Assembly (NCBI GenBank): GCA_001899205.1
Contig: MKVL01000004.1
Location: 1-64,000 of the forward strand
Reading direction: 5' to 3'
Length of the DNA stretch: 64,000 nucleotides
Origin: Mesorhizobium sp. 65-26
GTDB lineage: Bacteria; Pseudomonadota; Alphaproteobacteria; Rhizobiales; Rhizobiaceae
Part shown: piece by piece, positions 42,007 through 51,347 of the stretch
How the letters are laid out: every line of letters starts with the position of its first letter
Numbering within the stretch: position 1 is the first letter of the stretch
Translations under genes and position numbers: made by a program
The notes under the pieces: model-generated
Databases searched by the model: none
What the model saw: the letters and a program-made list of their open reading frames with translations, nothing else
What the model was told of the DNA's origin: nothing

Positions 42007-43269
42007 ATGACAGTGACCGAAACCAATTCCAACGACGCCCCGCGCGCGCGTCTTCCGCTCGAGGGCATCAAGATCCTCGATCTGTCACGCGTCCTCGCCG
42101 GGCCGTGGGCGACGATGAGCCTGGCCGATCTCGGCGCCGAGGTCTGGAAGATCGAGAACATCGACGGCGGCGACGACACGCGGGCCTGGTCGGTGCCCAG
42201 CTACAAGGGTGTCAGCACCTATTATCTCTGCGCCAATCGCGGCAAGCAGAGCATCGCGCTCGACATGAAGAGCCCTCAGGGGCTGGAGATCGTGCGCGAG
42301 CTCGCCGCCAAAGCCGACGTGGTGGTCGAGAATTTCCGCGCCGGCACCGCCGACAGGCTTGGGGTGGGCTGGGAAGCGCTGCGCGCGGTCAACCCGCGGC
42401 TGATCTACTGCTCGATCTCCGGCTACGGCCAGACCGGCCCGGACGCGACCCGCCCCGGCTACGATTTCGTCATGCAGGCCGAAAGCGGTCTCATGGCGAT
42501 CACCGGCGAGGCCACGGGCGAACCGATGCGCGTCGGTGTCGCCATCACCGACGTGGTCTGCGGCATGGTCGCCGCCCAGTCGATCCTCGCCGCGCTGTTC
42601 GAGCGCCAGGCGACGGGCAAGGGGCAGCTCCTCGATCTCGCGCTGTTCGACTGCGCGCTGAACCTGCTGATCAATGTCGGCAGCGGCTACCTCAACACGG
42701 GACGCGAGTCGGGCCGCTTCGGCAACGCCCATCCGACGGTGGTTCCCTATCAGATCTTCGACACCTCCGACGGGCGCTTCGCGCTGGCGGTCGGCAACGA
42801 CCGGCAGTTCGCCGCCCTGTGCGAGAAGGTCGTGCACCTGCCGCATTTGGCCGAGGATCCACGCTTCATCCGGGCGGCGGGCCGCGCCACCCATCGTGAG
42901 GCGCTCATCCCCGAACTGGCGGCCGCGTTCACGGCAAAGCCGCGCGACCACTGGATGGCGGCCTGCGCGGCGGCGAGCGTGCCCGCCGGCGAGGTGAAGT
43001 CGATACCGGAAGTCTTCGACAGCCCGAATGTGCGTGAGCGCGGCGTCGTCCAGACCCCGCGGCATCCGCATCTCGGCTCCGTGTCCCTCGTGCGGCCCGC
43101 CCATGGCCTCGCCGCGCAGGCACAGGCCGACTACAGCGCACCGCCCATGCTGGGCCAGGACACCGAAGCGGTGCTGGCCGGCGTGCTCGGCTACGACGCG
43201 ACGCAGATCCAGGCTCTGATCGGCGCCGGCGCCGTCAGCGTCTACCCGGCCGCTTCGGCGACCGCCTGA
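42007..43269 (+). CDS. Class III CoA-transferase (CaiB/BaiF family)
   Basis: The ATG at 42007 follows CAGGA and gives 420 residues. Family features are the start [31 protein letters not shown] (split here by position 23 to 53), [15 protein letters not shown], and [17 protein letters not shown] near the catalytic aspartate. Such enzymes move CoA between carboxylic acids. In this operon it would activate the imported compound or a degradation product. The gene lies 34 bases after the ATPase gene and 16 before the aldehyde dehydrogenase gene, so it is probably one operon with the importer. Confidence 0.9.
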   Translation: MTVTETNSNDAPRARLPLEGIKILDLSRVLAGPWATMSLADLGAEVWKIENIDGGDDTRAWSVPSYKGVSTYYLCANRGKQSIALDMKSPQGLEIVRELAAKADVVVENFRAGTADRLGVGWEALRAVNPRLIYCSISGYGQTGPDATRPGYDFVMQAESGLMAITGEATGEPMRVGVAITDVVCGMVAAQSILAALFERQATGKGQLLDLALFDCALNLLINVGSGYLNTGRESGRFGNAHPTVVPYQIFDTSDGRFALAVGNDRQFAALCEKVVHLPHLAEDPRFIRAAGRATHREALIPELAAAFTAKPRDHWMAACAAASVPAGEVKSIPEVFDSPNVRERGVVQTPRHPHLGSVSLVRPAHGLAAQAQADYSAPPMLGQDTEAVLAGVLGYDATQIQALIGAGAVSVYPAASATA

Positions 43270-43285
43270 CCCAGGGACACACGAC

Positions 43286-44722
43286 ATGTATCCAGACGTT
43301 CTCCTGCATATCGATGGCCAATGGCGCGCCGCGCGTGGCGGTCGCACCATGCCCGTCGTCAATCCGGCGACCGAGGCCGAGATCGGCTCGCTCGCCCATG
43401 CCGGCGTCGAGGATCTCGACGAGGCGCTGGTCGCCGCCGCGAAGGGCTTCCAGGCCTGGCGGCGCGTGTCGCCCTTCGAACGCTCGAAGCTGATGCGCAA
43501 GGCCGCCAACCTGCTGCGCGAGCGCAACGAGGCGATTGCCACGATGATGACGCTGGAGCAGGGCAAGCCGGTCGCCGAGGCGCGCATGGAAGCCTTCGCC
43601 GCAGCCGACATCATCGACTGGTTCGCCGAGGAGGCGCGCCGCAGCTACGGCCGCATCGTGCCGCCGCGCTTCGACAATGTCAGCCAGCTCGTCGTGAAGG
43701 AGCCGATCGGCCCGGTGGCGGCCTTCACGCCGTGGAACTTTCCGCTGAACCAGGCGGTGCGCAAGCTTTCCGCCGCGCTCGCCGCCGGCTGCTCGATCAT
43801 CATCAAGGGGCCGGAGGAGACGCCGGCGTCGCCGGCCGAACTGGTGCGTGCCTTCATCGAAGCCGGCCTGCCCGACGGCGTGGTCAATCTGGTCTATGGC
43901 ACGCCGGCGGAGATTTCGTCCTACCTCATCCCGCATCCTGTGATCCGCAAGATTTCCTTCACCGGCTCGACGGCGGTGGGCAAGCAGCTCGCCGGCCTCG
44001 CCGGCCAGCACATGAAGCGCGCCACGATGGAACTTGGTGGCCATGCACCCGTCATCGTGTTGCCCGACGCCGACCTCGATCAGGCGGCGCGATCGATGGT
44101 CGCCGCGAAGTTCCGCAACGCCGGACAGATCTGCGTCGCCCCGACCCGCTTCCTCGTCGAGGAGAGCGTCTATGGCGCCTTCGTCGAGCGCTTCGCCGAT
44201 GCCACGCGCCGCATCAAGGTCGGCGATGGCCTGGCCGAAGGCACCACGATGGGACCGCTCGCCAACGCGCGCCGTGTCCAGGCGATGGAGGACCTCGTCC
44301 GTGATGCCGTGCAGAAGGGCGCGGAGCTGGTCACCGGCGGCAAGCGCGTCGGCAATTCGGGTTATTTCTTCGAGCCGACCATCCTGTCGAATGCCGGTAC
44401 CGACGCCCGCGCCATGAATGACGAGCCGTTCGGCCCGCTGGCGCTGATGACCCCGGTGAGCGGCCTTGACGAGGCGCTGGCCGAGGCCAACCGCCTGAAT
44501 TACGGGCTTGCCGCCTATGGCTTCACGCGCTCGTCCGTCGACGCGGCGCGCATGTCGTCCGGCATCGCCAGCGGCATGGTGTCGATCAACCACTACGGGC
44601 TGGCGCTGCCCGAAGTGCCGTTCGGCGGCATCAACGATTCCGGCAGCGGGACCGAGGGCGGCGCCGATGCGCTCGACGCCTATCTCAACACCAAGTTCGT
44701 GTCGCACCTGCAGGCTGGTTGA
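43286..44722 (+). CDS. Aldehyde dehydrogenase, succinate-semialdehyde type
   Basis: The 478-residue enzyme has the general base E249 in MELGGHAP, the nucleophile C283 in [11 protein letters not shown] and the [10 protein letters not shown] motif. It resembles GabD-like semialdehyde dehydrogenases. It follows the CoA-transferase gene by 16 bases and ends the plus-strand run of the island. A class III aminotransferase is encoded at 48351, so a transamination-then-oxidation sequence on an amino compound is possible. The exact aldehyde is not known. Confidence 0.88.
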   Translation: MYPDVLLHIDGQWRAARGGRTMPVVNPATEAEIGSLAHAGVEDLDEALVAAAKGFQAWRRVSPFERSKLMRKAANLLRERNEAIATMMTLEQGKPVAEARMEAFAAADIIDWFAEEARRSYGRIVPPRFDNVSQLVVKEPIGPVAAFTPWNFPLNQAVRKLSAALAAGCSIIIKGPEETPASPAELVRAFIEAGLPDGVVNLVYGTPAEISSYLIPHPVIRKISFTGSTAVGKQLAGLAGQHMKRATMELGGHAPVIVLPDADLDQAARSMVAAKFRNAGQICVAPTRFLVEESVYGAFVERFADATRRIKVGDGLAEGTTMGPLANARRVQAMEDLVRDAVQKGAELVTGGKRVGNSGYFFEPTILSNAGTDARAMNDEPFGPLALMTPVSGLDEALAEANRLNYGLAAYGFTRSSVDAARMSSGIASGMVSINHYGLALPEVPFGGINDSGSGTEGGADALDAYLNTKFVSHLQAG

Positions 44723-44740
44723 GCGCTCCCCCGGCTGCGG

Positions 44741-45139
44741 TCAACCCGGCACATGGACGGACTGTCCCTGGGCCGCAAGCAGTTTGGTGGCATTTTTGTC
44801 GAAAGAGACGAAGATTTCGCCACCCAGCCAGTTGCCTTCGTAGGCCATGACGCCGTCGGCGAAATCGCCGCCGGCCTCGAGGATCGCCAGTCCGGCCTCG
44901 ACCGCCGGTCTGTTCATCACCACTTTTTCGGTGTCGAGCAATGCGCGGATTGCCTGGGCAACGGACATCGCATCGAAGCGATAGAGTCTCTGTAGAACCC
45001 AGGCGAACTCGCAAAGGCAAGGCGGCGATACCGCGATCAATGTCGCGTTTCTGAGGATATTGTCGGCGGCATTTGCCTGCTTCTCGTTATCGCGAACGAC
45101 AGCCCGGACGAGAATGTTCGTGTCTGCGATGATTTTCAT
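44741..45139 (-). CDS. vapC: VapC-family PIN-domain toxin
   Basis: The 132-residue protein has the acidic PIN residues: D6 in IADTNILVRAV, E44 in CLCEFAWVL, D95 in FADGVMAY and probably D114. VapC toxins are Mg-dependent ribonucleases. The ATG at 45139 overlaps the antitoxin stop by 4 bases, as usual for vapBC. The frame stays open upstream, but reading through would run over the antitoxin gene. The module is inserted between the aldehyde dehydrogenase and the otnC gene. Confidence 0.9.
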   Translation of the reverse strand: MKIIADTNILVRAVVRDNEKQANAADNILRNATLIAVSPPCLCEFAWVLQRLYRFDAMSVAQAIRALLDTEKVVMNRPAVEAGLAILEAGGDFADGVMAYEGNWLGGEIFVSFDKNATKLLAAQGQSVHVPG

Positions 45140-45387
45140 TCCTTGCCTGCCCACCCCGCCGCCGCGGCGTCGGCAATCTCCTCGATCGTGGCGCTCTTCT
45201 TCGTCTTGCCGGCCAGCAATCCCAGGAAACCGTCGATGGTTCCTGCCGGTCGTGCCGCTTGGACACGCAATTCGCCGCCGGGCAGCTTTTCGATGTCGAT
45301 CCGACCGCCCGGTTGGATGCCGAGATGTTGCAGCAGGTCGCGCTTCAGCGTGACCTGCCCTTTCTTCGTCACCGTTTGCGCACTCAT
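45136..45387 (-). CDS. vapB: VapB-family AbrB/SpoVT-type antitoxin
   Basis: The ATG at 45387 follows GGAGG; a TTG further up is not needed. The 83-residue protein has a swapped-hairpin AbrB DNA-binding half (SAQTVTKKGQVTLKRDLLQ, GGRIDIEKL) and a C-terminal toxin-neutralising tail rich in Ala, Glu and Lys. An 11-base perfect inverted repeat lies 25 bases upstream and is the probable autoregulatory operator. Confidence 0.9.
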   Translation of the reverse strand: MSAQTVTKKGQVTLKRDLLQHLGIQPGGRIDIEKLPGGELRVQAARPAGTIDGFLGLLAGKTKKSATIEEIADAAAAGWAGKE

Positions 45388-45411
45388 GGTCTGTGCCTCC
45401 AAAAAACCTGT

Positions 45412-45440
45412 AAGTAAGGTAAGGTGAATTTACCTTACTT
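45412..45440. promoter_or_regulatory. vapBC operator
   Basis: AAGTAAGGTAA (45412-45422) and its exact complement (45430-45440) are spaced by 7 bases. The repeat is just upstream of vapB on the minus strand, where VapB-VapC complexes normally bind to repress their operon. Confidence 0.75.
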
Positions 45441-45477
45441 TCAATAGCGGCAGGTGAATCGTTGGCCCGGGCGAACG

Positions 45478-46125
45478 CTACTTCTGCTGGCCGTAGGTCT
45501 TGTAGCGGCCGCGGATGGCGGGAATTTCGCTGTTCTCGATCAGCACCGGCGTGCCGGCGGCGCGTGCGATCAGATATTGCCGCGCCAGCGTCTCCAGCTT
45601 CACCGTGCGGGCGAGCGCCGTGTCGAGATCCTTGCCGAAGGCGATCATGCCATGGTTGGCGAGCAGGCAGGCGGTGCGGTCTTGGAGCGCCACGACCGCG
45701 GCCTTGGCAAGGTTGCTGGACGCGAACAGCGCATAGTCCGAGCAGCGCACGTCGTCGCCGCCGAAGCCGGCCACCATGTAGTGGAAGAGCGGCATCGGCT
45801 CGCGCAGGCATGACAGCGCCACGCAATGGTCGGGATGAGCGTGCACCACAGCTCCGGCTTCCGGAAACGCCTTGTAGATCTCGGCGTGCATCTCCCACTC
45901 GCTCGAGGGCCGCAGCGCGCCTTCCCAGCTTCCGTCGAAGCGCATCGTCACCATCTGCTCGGGCCGCAGCATGGGCGAGGGTATCCCGGTGGGCGTGATC
46001 AGCATTCCTCCGCTCTCGATACGCAGGCTGATGTTGCCCGTGGTGCCGGTGTTCATGCCGCTGGCATCCATGGCCCTTGCGCCGGACACCAGGCTTGCGC
46101 GGGAATTGTCGAGGTCCATCATCAT
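45478..46125 (-). CDS. otnC: Class II aldolase, OtnC-like 3-oxo-tetronate 4-phosphate decarboxylase
   Basis: The 215-residue protein has the class II aldolase fold with GNISLRI, LITPTGI, the zinc histidines in HAHPDHCVAL and a third in LANHGMIAFG. Its partner gene otnK overlaps by 4 bases, the normal pairing in the four-carbon acid sugar pathway. There OtnC decarboxylates 3-oxo-tetronate 4-phosphate to dihydroxyacetone phosphate. A fuculose-phosphate aldolase is the alternative, but the OtnK link favours OtnC. The dehydrogenase and isomerase genes of that pathway are not in this window. Confidence 0.82.
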   Translation of the reverse strand: MMMDLDNSRASLVSGARAMDASGMNTGTTGNISLRIESGGMLITPTGIPSPMLRPEQMVTMRFDGSWEGALRPSSEWEMHAEIYKAFPEAGAVVHAHPDHCVALSCLREPMPLFHYMVAGFGGDDVRCSDYALFASSNLAKAAVVALQDRTACLLANHGMIAFGKDLDTALARTVKLETLARQYLIARAAGTPVLIENSEIPAIRGRYKTYGQQK

Positions 46126-47471
46126 GCCTTTCCTGAGGGCGGCCAGGTGCCGATCGCCGGCGCTTTCGTGCTCGGCCGCCTCATGTCTTCGAGTACGTTC
46201 GTGAATATGTCGGGCTCGCCGAGCTTGCCGGACTTCAGCATCAGCGCCAGCGGATCGGACGTATCGCCGCCGGGATAGGCGATTGCCCGCGACACGCCAG
46301 GCCCCTCATAGGCGCCCATGGCGATCCGGTCGATGCCGAGCGCCTTGACCACCGAGCCGGCGGTCTCGCCGCCGGCCACCACCAGGCGCCGCACGCCGAA
46401 CGCGCCGACGAGCAATTGCGCGATCTCGGCCAGGACCGCCTCCGCCTTCGCGGCGGCGGCTTCCCGGCCATGCGCCTTTTGCAGCGCCTCGACCTCACCC
46501 TGCGGCGCGGTCGTGGCAATGGCGATCATCTCCCCCGGCAGGTGCCGGGCGGCAAAGGCCCGCGCCTCGCCGACCACGTCGGCGCCGGCTAGCGCCTTGC
46601 CGAGGTCGATCGACAGAAGGGGGTGATGGCGCGCGAACCGGTCGAGCTGCTCGGCGGTCCGGTCGGCGACACTGCCTGCCAGCACCGCCGCCGGTCCCTC
46701 GACCGCCGGCAGCTTGGCCGTCACGAGATCGCCGGCATCGAGCAGGCCGTGGGCGATCCATGCCGGCGGCAGATGCGCGGTCACCGAGGAATTCCCGGTC
46801 ATCAGCGGCAGGTCGAAGGCGGCATCGGCGATCGCCTGCAGGTCGCGTTCGCGGATCGTGTCGGTGACCAGCAATTTCTCGCCGCGCGCCGTGCGCTCGC
46901 GCACCGCCTCGCGGATCGCCTGGGCGCCGGCGTCGACGACCGTGAAGGGTACGAGGCCGACCTTGCTCCTGCTCTGCGCGGCAAGCACCCGGACCAGGTT
47001 GGAATCGGTCATTGGCGTCAGCGGATCGAAGCGCTTCGGTGATTCGCCCAGCAACTGCGTACCGCCGAACATATGGCCCTGGTAAACGGTGCGGCCGGTT
47101 TCGCACAGCGCCGGCGTGAACAGCGTGACGGCGGCGCCCAGCCGCTCCAGCAGCGCCTCGGCGCAGGGGCCGATATTGCCGGCCGGGGTCGAATCGAACG
47201 TCGCGCAATATTTGAAGAAGATCTGCCGCGCGCCGGCGGCGAGCAGTTTTTCCGCGGCCCGCAGCACCTGCGCCACCGCGTCGGCGGCCGGGATCACCCG
47301 CGTCTTCAGGAGGATGACATGGGCGACGTTGCCGGCCTGGATCGGCGCGTCCGTCCCCACCGTGCATCCGGTGGGGATGCCCCGCGCCACCAGCATCGAG
47401 GCCAGCTCCGTGCCGCCGGTCAGGTCGTCGGCGATGGCGCCGAAAAGCAGGGGAGGGGTAGGCCCGCTCAT
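46122..47471 (-). CDS. otnK: Four-carbon acid sugar kinase, OtnK-like (DUF1537 family)
   Basis: The 449-residue protein has the family start GAIADDLTGGTELA, the KYCATFDSTPAGNIGP segment, and the C-terminal nucleotide-binding part with VVAGGETAGSVVKAL and GDTSDPLALMLKSGKLG. It phosphorylates 3-oxo-tetronates at C4. The ATG at 47471 follows GAGG. It diverges from the GntR gene across a 101-base gap that contains an AT-rich palindrome. Confidence 0.88.
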   Translation of the reverse strand: MSGPTPPLLFGAIADDLTGGTELASMLVARGIPTGCTVGTDAPIQAGNVAHVILLKTRVIPAADAVAQVLRAAEKLLAAGARQIFFKYCATFDSTPAGNIGPCAEALLERLGAAVTLFTPALCETGRTVYQGHMFGGTQLLGESPKRFDPLTPMTDSNLVRVLAAQSRSKVGLVPFTVVDAGAQAIREAVRERTARGEKLLVTDTIRERDLQAIADAAFDLPLMTGNSSVTAHLPPAWIAHGLLDAGDLVTAKLPAVEGPAAVLAGSVADRTAEQLDRFARHHPLLSIDLGKALAGADVVGEARAFAARHLPGEMIAIATTAPQGEVEALQKAHGREAAAAKAEAVLAEIAQLLVGAFGVRRLVVAGGETAGSVVKALGIDRIAMGAYEGPGVSRAIAYPGGDTSDPLALMLKSGKLGEPDIFTNVLEDMRRPSTKAPAIGTWPPSGKA

Positions 47472-47503
47472 GTGTTTTGCCTCATGTCGATGGCCATGTT
47501 GCC

Positions 47504-47519
47504 TGTGATATCATATACA
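47504..47519. promoter_or_regulatory. GntR-type operator in the otnK-gntR gap
   Basis: TGTGATATCATATACA contains the palindrome TGATATCA and, on the other strand, GTATATGATATCACA. It shares the core ATATNTGATAT with the boxes at 49597 and 53540. It lies between divergent otnK and gntR, a place for joint control. Confidence 0.65.
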
Positions 47520-47572
47520 GCCTCCGCGTGGCGCCGGCTGGACATGCGGGGCCGCAAGGACGGAGAACGAAC

Positions 47573-48310
47573 GTGACTGCCTCTATCGCGCCGATCGCGC
47601 GCGACAATCTGACGACGCGCGTTTACGAGGAACTGCGCAACGCGATGATGGAAGGTCGTTTCTGGCCCGGCCATCGCTTCAAGATCCGCGAGCTTGCCGC
47701 CAGCCTCGAGGTTTCCGAGACCCCGGTGCGCGAAGCGCTCATGCAGCTTGTCCGCGAGAAGGGCCTGGAGATGGAGGCGGGACGGTCGATCACTGTCGCC
47801 CGGCTGTCGCTCGCCCAGTATCTGGAACTGCGCAGCATCCGCCTGCACCTGGAGGGCATGGCCGGCGCCGCGGCAACCACGCGCATCGAGCCGCGCGAGA
47901 TCGACCGTCTCGCCGCTATCCACGAAAGGCTTGTCGCCAACGAGGACAACGGCCGCTGGTTCGAGGCCGTTCGCGACAATTGGGAATTCCATCACTCGAT
48001 CTATCTCGCCGCCGGCATGCCGGAACTTCTCGCCATCATCGAGGGCATCTGGCTGCGCAACGGGCCGCTGGTGAACTACCAGTACCCGCATGCCCGGCCG
48101 ACCTATGACAATCGCCATCGTCACCTCGACATCCTCGACGCGTTGCGCGCGCGTGATGAGAATGGCGTACGCAAGGGCATCCAGCAGGACATGGTCGAAG
48201 GCGGCCGGCTGCTGGTGAAGGTTCTGGAGAAGCTGAACGACGGCACGGTGACGCCCGAGGAACTGCGCAGCGCGGCCCAGAACGGCCGCGTGGTTTCGGC
48301 CGCCGGCTGA
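47573..48310 (+). CDS. GntR-family (FCD) transcriptional regulator
   Basis: The GTG at 47573 follows GGAG and gives 245 residues; the upstream frame extension lies over the operator. The winged helix-turn-helix is at about residues 10-75 (FKIRELAASLEVSETPVREALMQLV), followed by the FCD domain with the metal-ligand motif DNWEFHHSIYLAAG. Related AT-rich boxes lie in its own promoter gap, before the aminotransferase gene and before the E1 gene, so it is the likely regulator of this set. Confidence 0.88.
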   Translation: MTASIAPIARDNLTTRVYEELRNAMMEGRFWPGHRFKIRELAASLEVSETPVREALMQLVREKGLEMEAGRSITVARLSLAQYLELRSIRLHLEGMAGAAATTRIEPREIDRLAAIHERLVANEDNGRWFEAVRDNWEFHHSIYLAAGMPELLAIIEGIWLRNGPLVNYQYPHARPTYDNRHRHLDILDALRARDENGVRKGIQQDMVEGGRLLVKVLEKLNDGTVTPEELRSAAQNGRVVSAAG

Positions 48311-48350
48311 GCAGCCGGCGACCTGAGGCAGCCTCGACGCTGTCGCCAGT

Positions 48351-49580
48351 TCAGGCCGCATTCGCGGCGGCGGCCATGCCGGCGTCGGCCGCGCGCAGGG
48401 CGATGTCTATGTCCTTTTCGGTGTGCGCCGCGCTCAGGAACATGTTGTGGCGGGGGTGGAAATAGGCGCCCTCGCGCAGCGCCGCCGAGCAGAATGCGTC
48501 GGCCATTTTGAACTCGGCGTCACCGTCGAACAGCACCATCGGCATCGACACCGGACCGGTCTGGCGCAGGGCAACGCCGTGCCGCTTCGCCGCGGCGTCG
48601 AGCCCGTCGCGCAGCCTCGTCCCGGCTCTCGTCATGCGGGCGATTGCATCCTCGTCGCGCAGCGTGGTGATGGTGGCGATCGCCGCCGCCATCGAGACGG
48701 CGCCGTACCAGAACGATCCTGTGACGTAGATCTTGGTCGCGGCCTCACGGAAGCGGTCCGTGCCGGTGATGGCCGCCAGCGGATAGCCGTTGGCGATCGC
48801 CTTGCTGAAGGCGGAAAGGTCGGGCCTTACGCCGAGCGGCTCCCAGCTGCCGCCAAGATCGATGCGGAAGCCGGCCCGCACGTCATCGACGATCAGCGCC
48901 GCGTCCGCCGCCGTGGCAAGCTCACGGGCCCGCCGGGCGAAGGCAGCGGTCGGCATTTCCTGGTCGCGGGCGATGTCGTGCCGGAACGCCGTCACGATGA
49001 TGGCGGCGAGGTCGTTGCCCGCCTGCTCGACGGCGGCCTCGAGGCTGGCGACGTCGTTATAGTCGAAATGGATGAGATGCGCCCGGTCCTCGGCGGTGAC
49101 GCCGGCCAGCGAAGGCGTGCACCACGGCACCGCGCCATGGTATGAGCCGCGCGCCACCAGCACCTTGCGCCGACCCGTGCCCGCCCTGGCGATGGTCACG
49201 CAGGCGGTGGTGGCGTCAGTGCCGTTTTTCTGCAGCATCGCCCAATTCGCGTGGGCAACCGTTCCGACCAGCAACTCCGCCAACTCGACCAGCACTTCGC
49301 CCGGACCGTTCATGGCGTCGCCCAGGCGGCGCTGGCGCTCGGCCGCGGCCTCGACTGCCGGATGGTGATGCCCGAGCACGTTCGGGCCCCAGCTGCACAT
49401 CAGGTCGACATATTCGCGCCCGTCGACATCCCAGACCCGGCAGCCGTCGGCACGCTCGAAGAACTGCGGATAGGCCGAGCCGAGATAGCGGGTGGCCATG
49501 TGCCCCCACATGCCGCCCGGGATGACAGCGGCCGCGCGTTGCCGCAGCGCCATGTCCTTGGAGTTCGTCAGGGACTGCAT
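48351..49580 (-). CDS. Class III PLP-dependent aminotransferase, glutamate-1-semialdehyde aminomutase-like
   Basis: The 409-residue protein has the PLP lysine at K260 in DLSAFSKAIANGYPLA and the ring-nitrogen aspartate D232 in LIVDDVRAGFR. It also has the cofactor segment KNGTDATTACVTIAR and the N-terminal VIPGGMWGHMATRY. It resembles GSA-aminomutase-type enzymes, which in catabolic clusters often act as amino acid or amine transaminases. GGAG precedes the ATG. It has its own AT-rich operator box (49597) and lies downstream of a terminator, so it is a separate transcript. Confidence 0.88.
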   Translation of the reverse strand: MQSLTNSKDMALRQRAAAVIPGGMWGHMATRYLGSAYPQFFERADGCRVWDVDGREYVDLMCSWGPNVLGHHHPAVEAAAERQRRLGDAMNGPGEVLVELAELLVGTVAHANWAMLQKNGTDATTACVTIARAGTGRRKVLVARGSYHGAVPWCTPSLAGVTAEDRAHLIHFDYNDVASLEAAVEQAGNDLAAIIVTAFRHDIARDQEMPTAAFARRARELATAADAALIVDDVRAGFRIDLGGSWEPLGVRPDLSAFSKAIANGYPLAAITGTDRFREAATKIYVTGSFWYGAVSMAAAIATITTLRDEDAIARMTRAGTRLRDGLDAAAKRHGVALRQTGPVSMPMVLFDGDAEFKMADAFCSAALREGAYFHPRHNMFLSAAHTEKDIDIALRAADAGMAAAANAA

Positions 49581-49596
49581 CGGGAATTCTCCGCCG

Positions 49597-49616
49597 TTTG
49601 ATATATCATATATGTA
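49597..49616. promoter_or_regulatory. GntR-type operator upstream of the aminotransferase gene
   Basis: The palindrome TGATATATCA (49599-49608) is followed by TATATGTAAA. On the minus strand the site reads ACATATATGATATATCA, which matches ATATTTGATATATCA at 53540. It is 17 bases before the start codon, so binding would block initiation. Confidence 0.7.
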
Positions 49617-49624
49617 AATCGATG

Positions 49625-49654
49625 AAAAAGGGACAGTCGGTTTCCGCCTGTCCC
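49625..49654 (-). terminator. Intrinsic terminator after the binding-protein gene
   Basis: On the minus strand the arms GGGACAG and CTGTCCC (7 bases, 49654-49648 and 49636-49630) enclose an 11-base loop and are followed directly by TTTTT. It ends the E1-binding protein transcript before the aminotransferase promoter. Confidence 0.8.
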
Positions 49655-49655
49655 A

Positions 49656-49688
49656 GGGGGAAGCGACGAGCGCCGCTTCCCCCTTTTT
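49656..49688. terminator. Second hairpin in tandem
   Basis: GGGGGAAGCG (49656-49665) and CGCTTCCCCC (49674-49683) form a perfect 10-base stem with an 8-base loop. TTTTT follows on the plus strand, so it can terminate transcripts from the left as well as stabilise the 3' end of the minus-strand mRNA. Confidence 0.75.
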
Positions 49689-49691
49689 CCG

Positions 49692-51293
49692 TCAGTGGCT
49701 GATCTCGGCCAGCGGCAGGTTGCAGCAGGCGCTGTAGCGCACGCCCTGCACGTTCGACTTGTAGGCGAGGATCAGGTTCGGGCTGATCAGCGGCAGGATG
49801 ACCCTGTCCTTGATCATTTCCTCGCCAGCCTGGTGCCAGAGCTTGGCTGCCTCGTCGCCGCTCGCCGCGAGCGCCGACTTGTAGAGCTCGGACTCCTTCG
49901 GATTGAGCACCGAGGGTTCGCGTTCGGCGCCGGCGCGACGTGCCCACGGGCTGCCCTTGGTCATGCCGAAATACTCGATGTACTGCGAGGTGCCGTAGTA
50001 GTCCGGCGCGTAGAACACCGCCGTCATCGGGATGCCGTCGCCGTTGACGCGTTCACGCCAGTTGGCGAAGGGGACCGGCTGCAGGTCGAGCTTGACATTG
50101 ATCTTGGACAGGTCCTGCTGGACCTTCTGCATCAGCAGCGACAGGTCGACGCCGTAGACGTTCATGCCCGGGAAGGCGGCCTCCATCTCGAAGCCGTCCG
50201 CGTGGCCTGCCTTGGCCAGCAGTTCCTTGGCCTTGGCGATGTCATAGGGCTGTTCCTCGAAACCCGAGCCGCCGGGGAAACCGATCGGGATCGGCGCGCT
50301 GATCAGCTGGCCCTGGTCGCCAAGGGTGAAATCGAGGATGCTCTTGCGGTCGAGCGCCAGCGAGATCGCCTCGCGCACTTCCGGCGTCAGCGGCACCTTG
50401 TTGGCCTTGGCGCCGGGCGACAGTGCCACGTAGAGGAAGTTGTAGGACGGTACGGTGTCGATCTTGATGTCGCCGCCGGTAATCGTCTTGGCCGTGTCGG
50501 GGTCGATCTGCATGGCGATGTCGGCGGTGCCGTTCTGCAGCATCTGCGCCTGCGCCACCGCGTCCTTGGTCTGGCGGATGACGACTTCGCTCAGCGCCGG
50601 CTCCTTGCGCCAGTACTTGTCGTTGCGGGCCAGCCGCAGTTCCGAGTTGGGCTCGTAGGACTTCAGCACGAAAGGCGCGGAGCCGGCCGAGTGCTGCAGG
50701 AACCAGGCTTCGGCATTGTCCGTGGTGGAAGCATCCTTGTCCGCCTTGGCGCCGGCCTCGGAAGCAACCTTGCTGTTGACGATCGCGGTGTACGGCGCCG
50801 CCGCGATGTTGAGGAACTCCGAGCTCGGCGCCACCATCTTGACGACGACCGTGTGCGCGTCCGGAGCCTCGATCGAGGCCACGTTGTCCATCAGGAAGGA
50901 GGAGGAGCCCTTCAGGTTCTTCAGCCGTTCCCAGGACCATTTGACGTCCTTGGCCTCTACCGGCGAGCCGTCGGAGAATTTTGCGGCCGGATCGAGCGTG
51001 AAGGTGAAGCTCGTCTGGTCGGCGTTGCTTTCCCACTTGGAAGCCAGCAACGGGATCAGCTTGTTGTCCTTGTCCAGCGTCAGCAGCGATTCATAGACGC
51101 TCGAATTGTAGATCTGGCAGGTGTCGCAGAAGGCGCGGTGCGGATCGAGCGAGTTGAGGTCGATGTTGCGCGCGATGATCAGCGGCTTGCTGTCCTGCGC
51201 GAACGATGACGGCGCCCAGAAGGCGCTCGTGGCGAGCAATGCCGCGACGGCCGCCGCTCTCGCCTTCTTTGCTGGAAAGGTCGTTATGTTCAT
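49692..51293 (-). CDS. Peptide/nickel-type (family 5) ABC binding protein
   Basis: The 533-residue protein has a signal peptide (residues 1-32, SSFA before QD) and the family 5 solute-binding fold, with NIDLNSLDPHRAFCDTCQIY near the N-terminus and REAISLALDRKSILDF further on. It should deliver the substrate to the permease. It is the only binding-protein gene for the DppBCDF-like importer at 38-42 kb and shares an operator motif with it. It is encoded 54 bases after the E1 fusion gene, in one operon. Confidence 0.88.
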   Translation of the reverse strand: MNITTFPAKKARAAAVAALLATSAFWAPSSFAQDSKPLIIARNIDLNSLDPHRAFCDTCQIYNSSVYESLLTLDKDNKLIPLLASKWESNADQTSFTFTLDPAAKFSDGSPVEAKDVKWSWERLKNLKGSSSFLMDNVASIEAPDAHTVVVKMVAPSSEFLNIAAAPYTAIVNSKVASEAGAKADKDASTTDNAEAWFLQHSAGSAPFVLKSYEPNSELRLARNDKYWRKEPALSEVVIRQTKDAVAQAQMLQNGTADIAMQIDPDTAKTITGGDIKIDTVPSYNFLYVALSPGAKANKVPLTPEVREAISLALDRKSILDFTLGDQGQLISAPIPIGFPGGSGFEEQPYDIAKAKELLAKAGHADGFEMEAAFPGMNVYGVDLSLLMQKVQQDLSKINVKLDLQPVPFANWRERVNGDGIPMTAVFYAPDYYGTSQYIEYFGMTKGSPWARRAGAEREPSVLNPKESELYKSALAASGDEAAKLWHQAGEEMIKDRVILPLISPNLILAYKSNVQGVRYSACCNLPLAEISH

Positions 51294-51347
51294 GTCCGGT
51301 TTCTCCCATTTTGATCGGATGTTCGAGGCATTGATGTCGCTTCGCCC

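Noticed and set aside
44741-45898. A 385-residue reading of the VapC frame
   Set aside because: The extension runs over vapB and part of otnC in another frame. The 132-residue PIN protein from ATG 45139 is the normal length.
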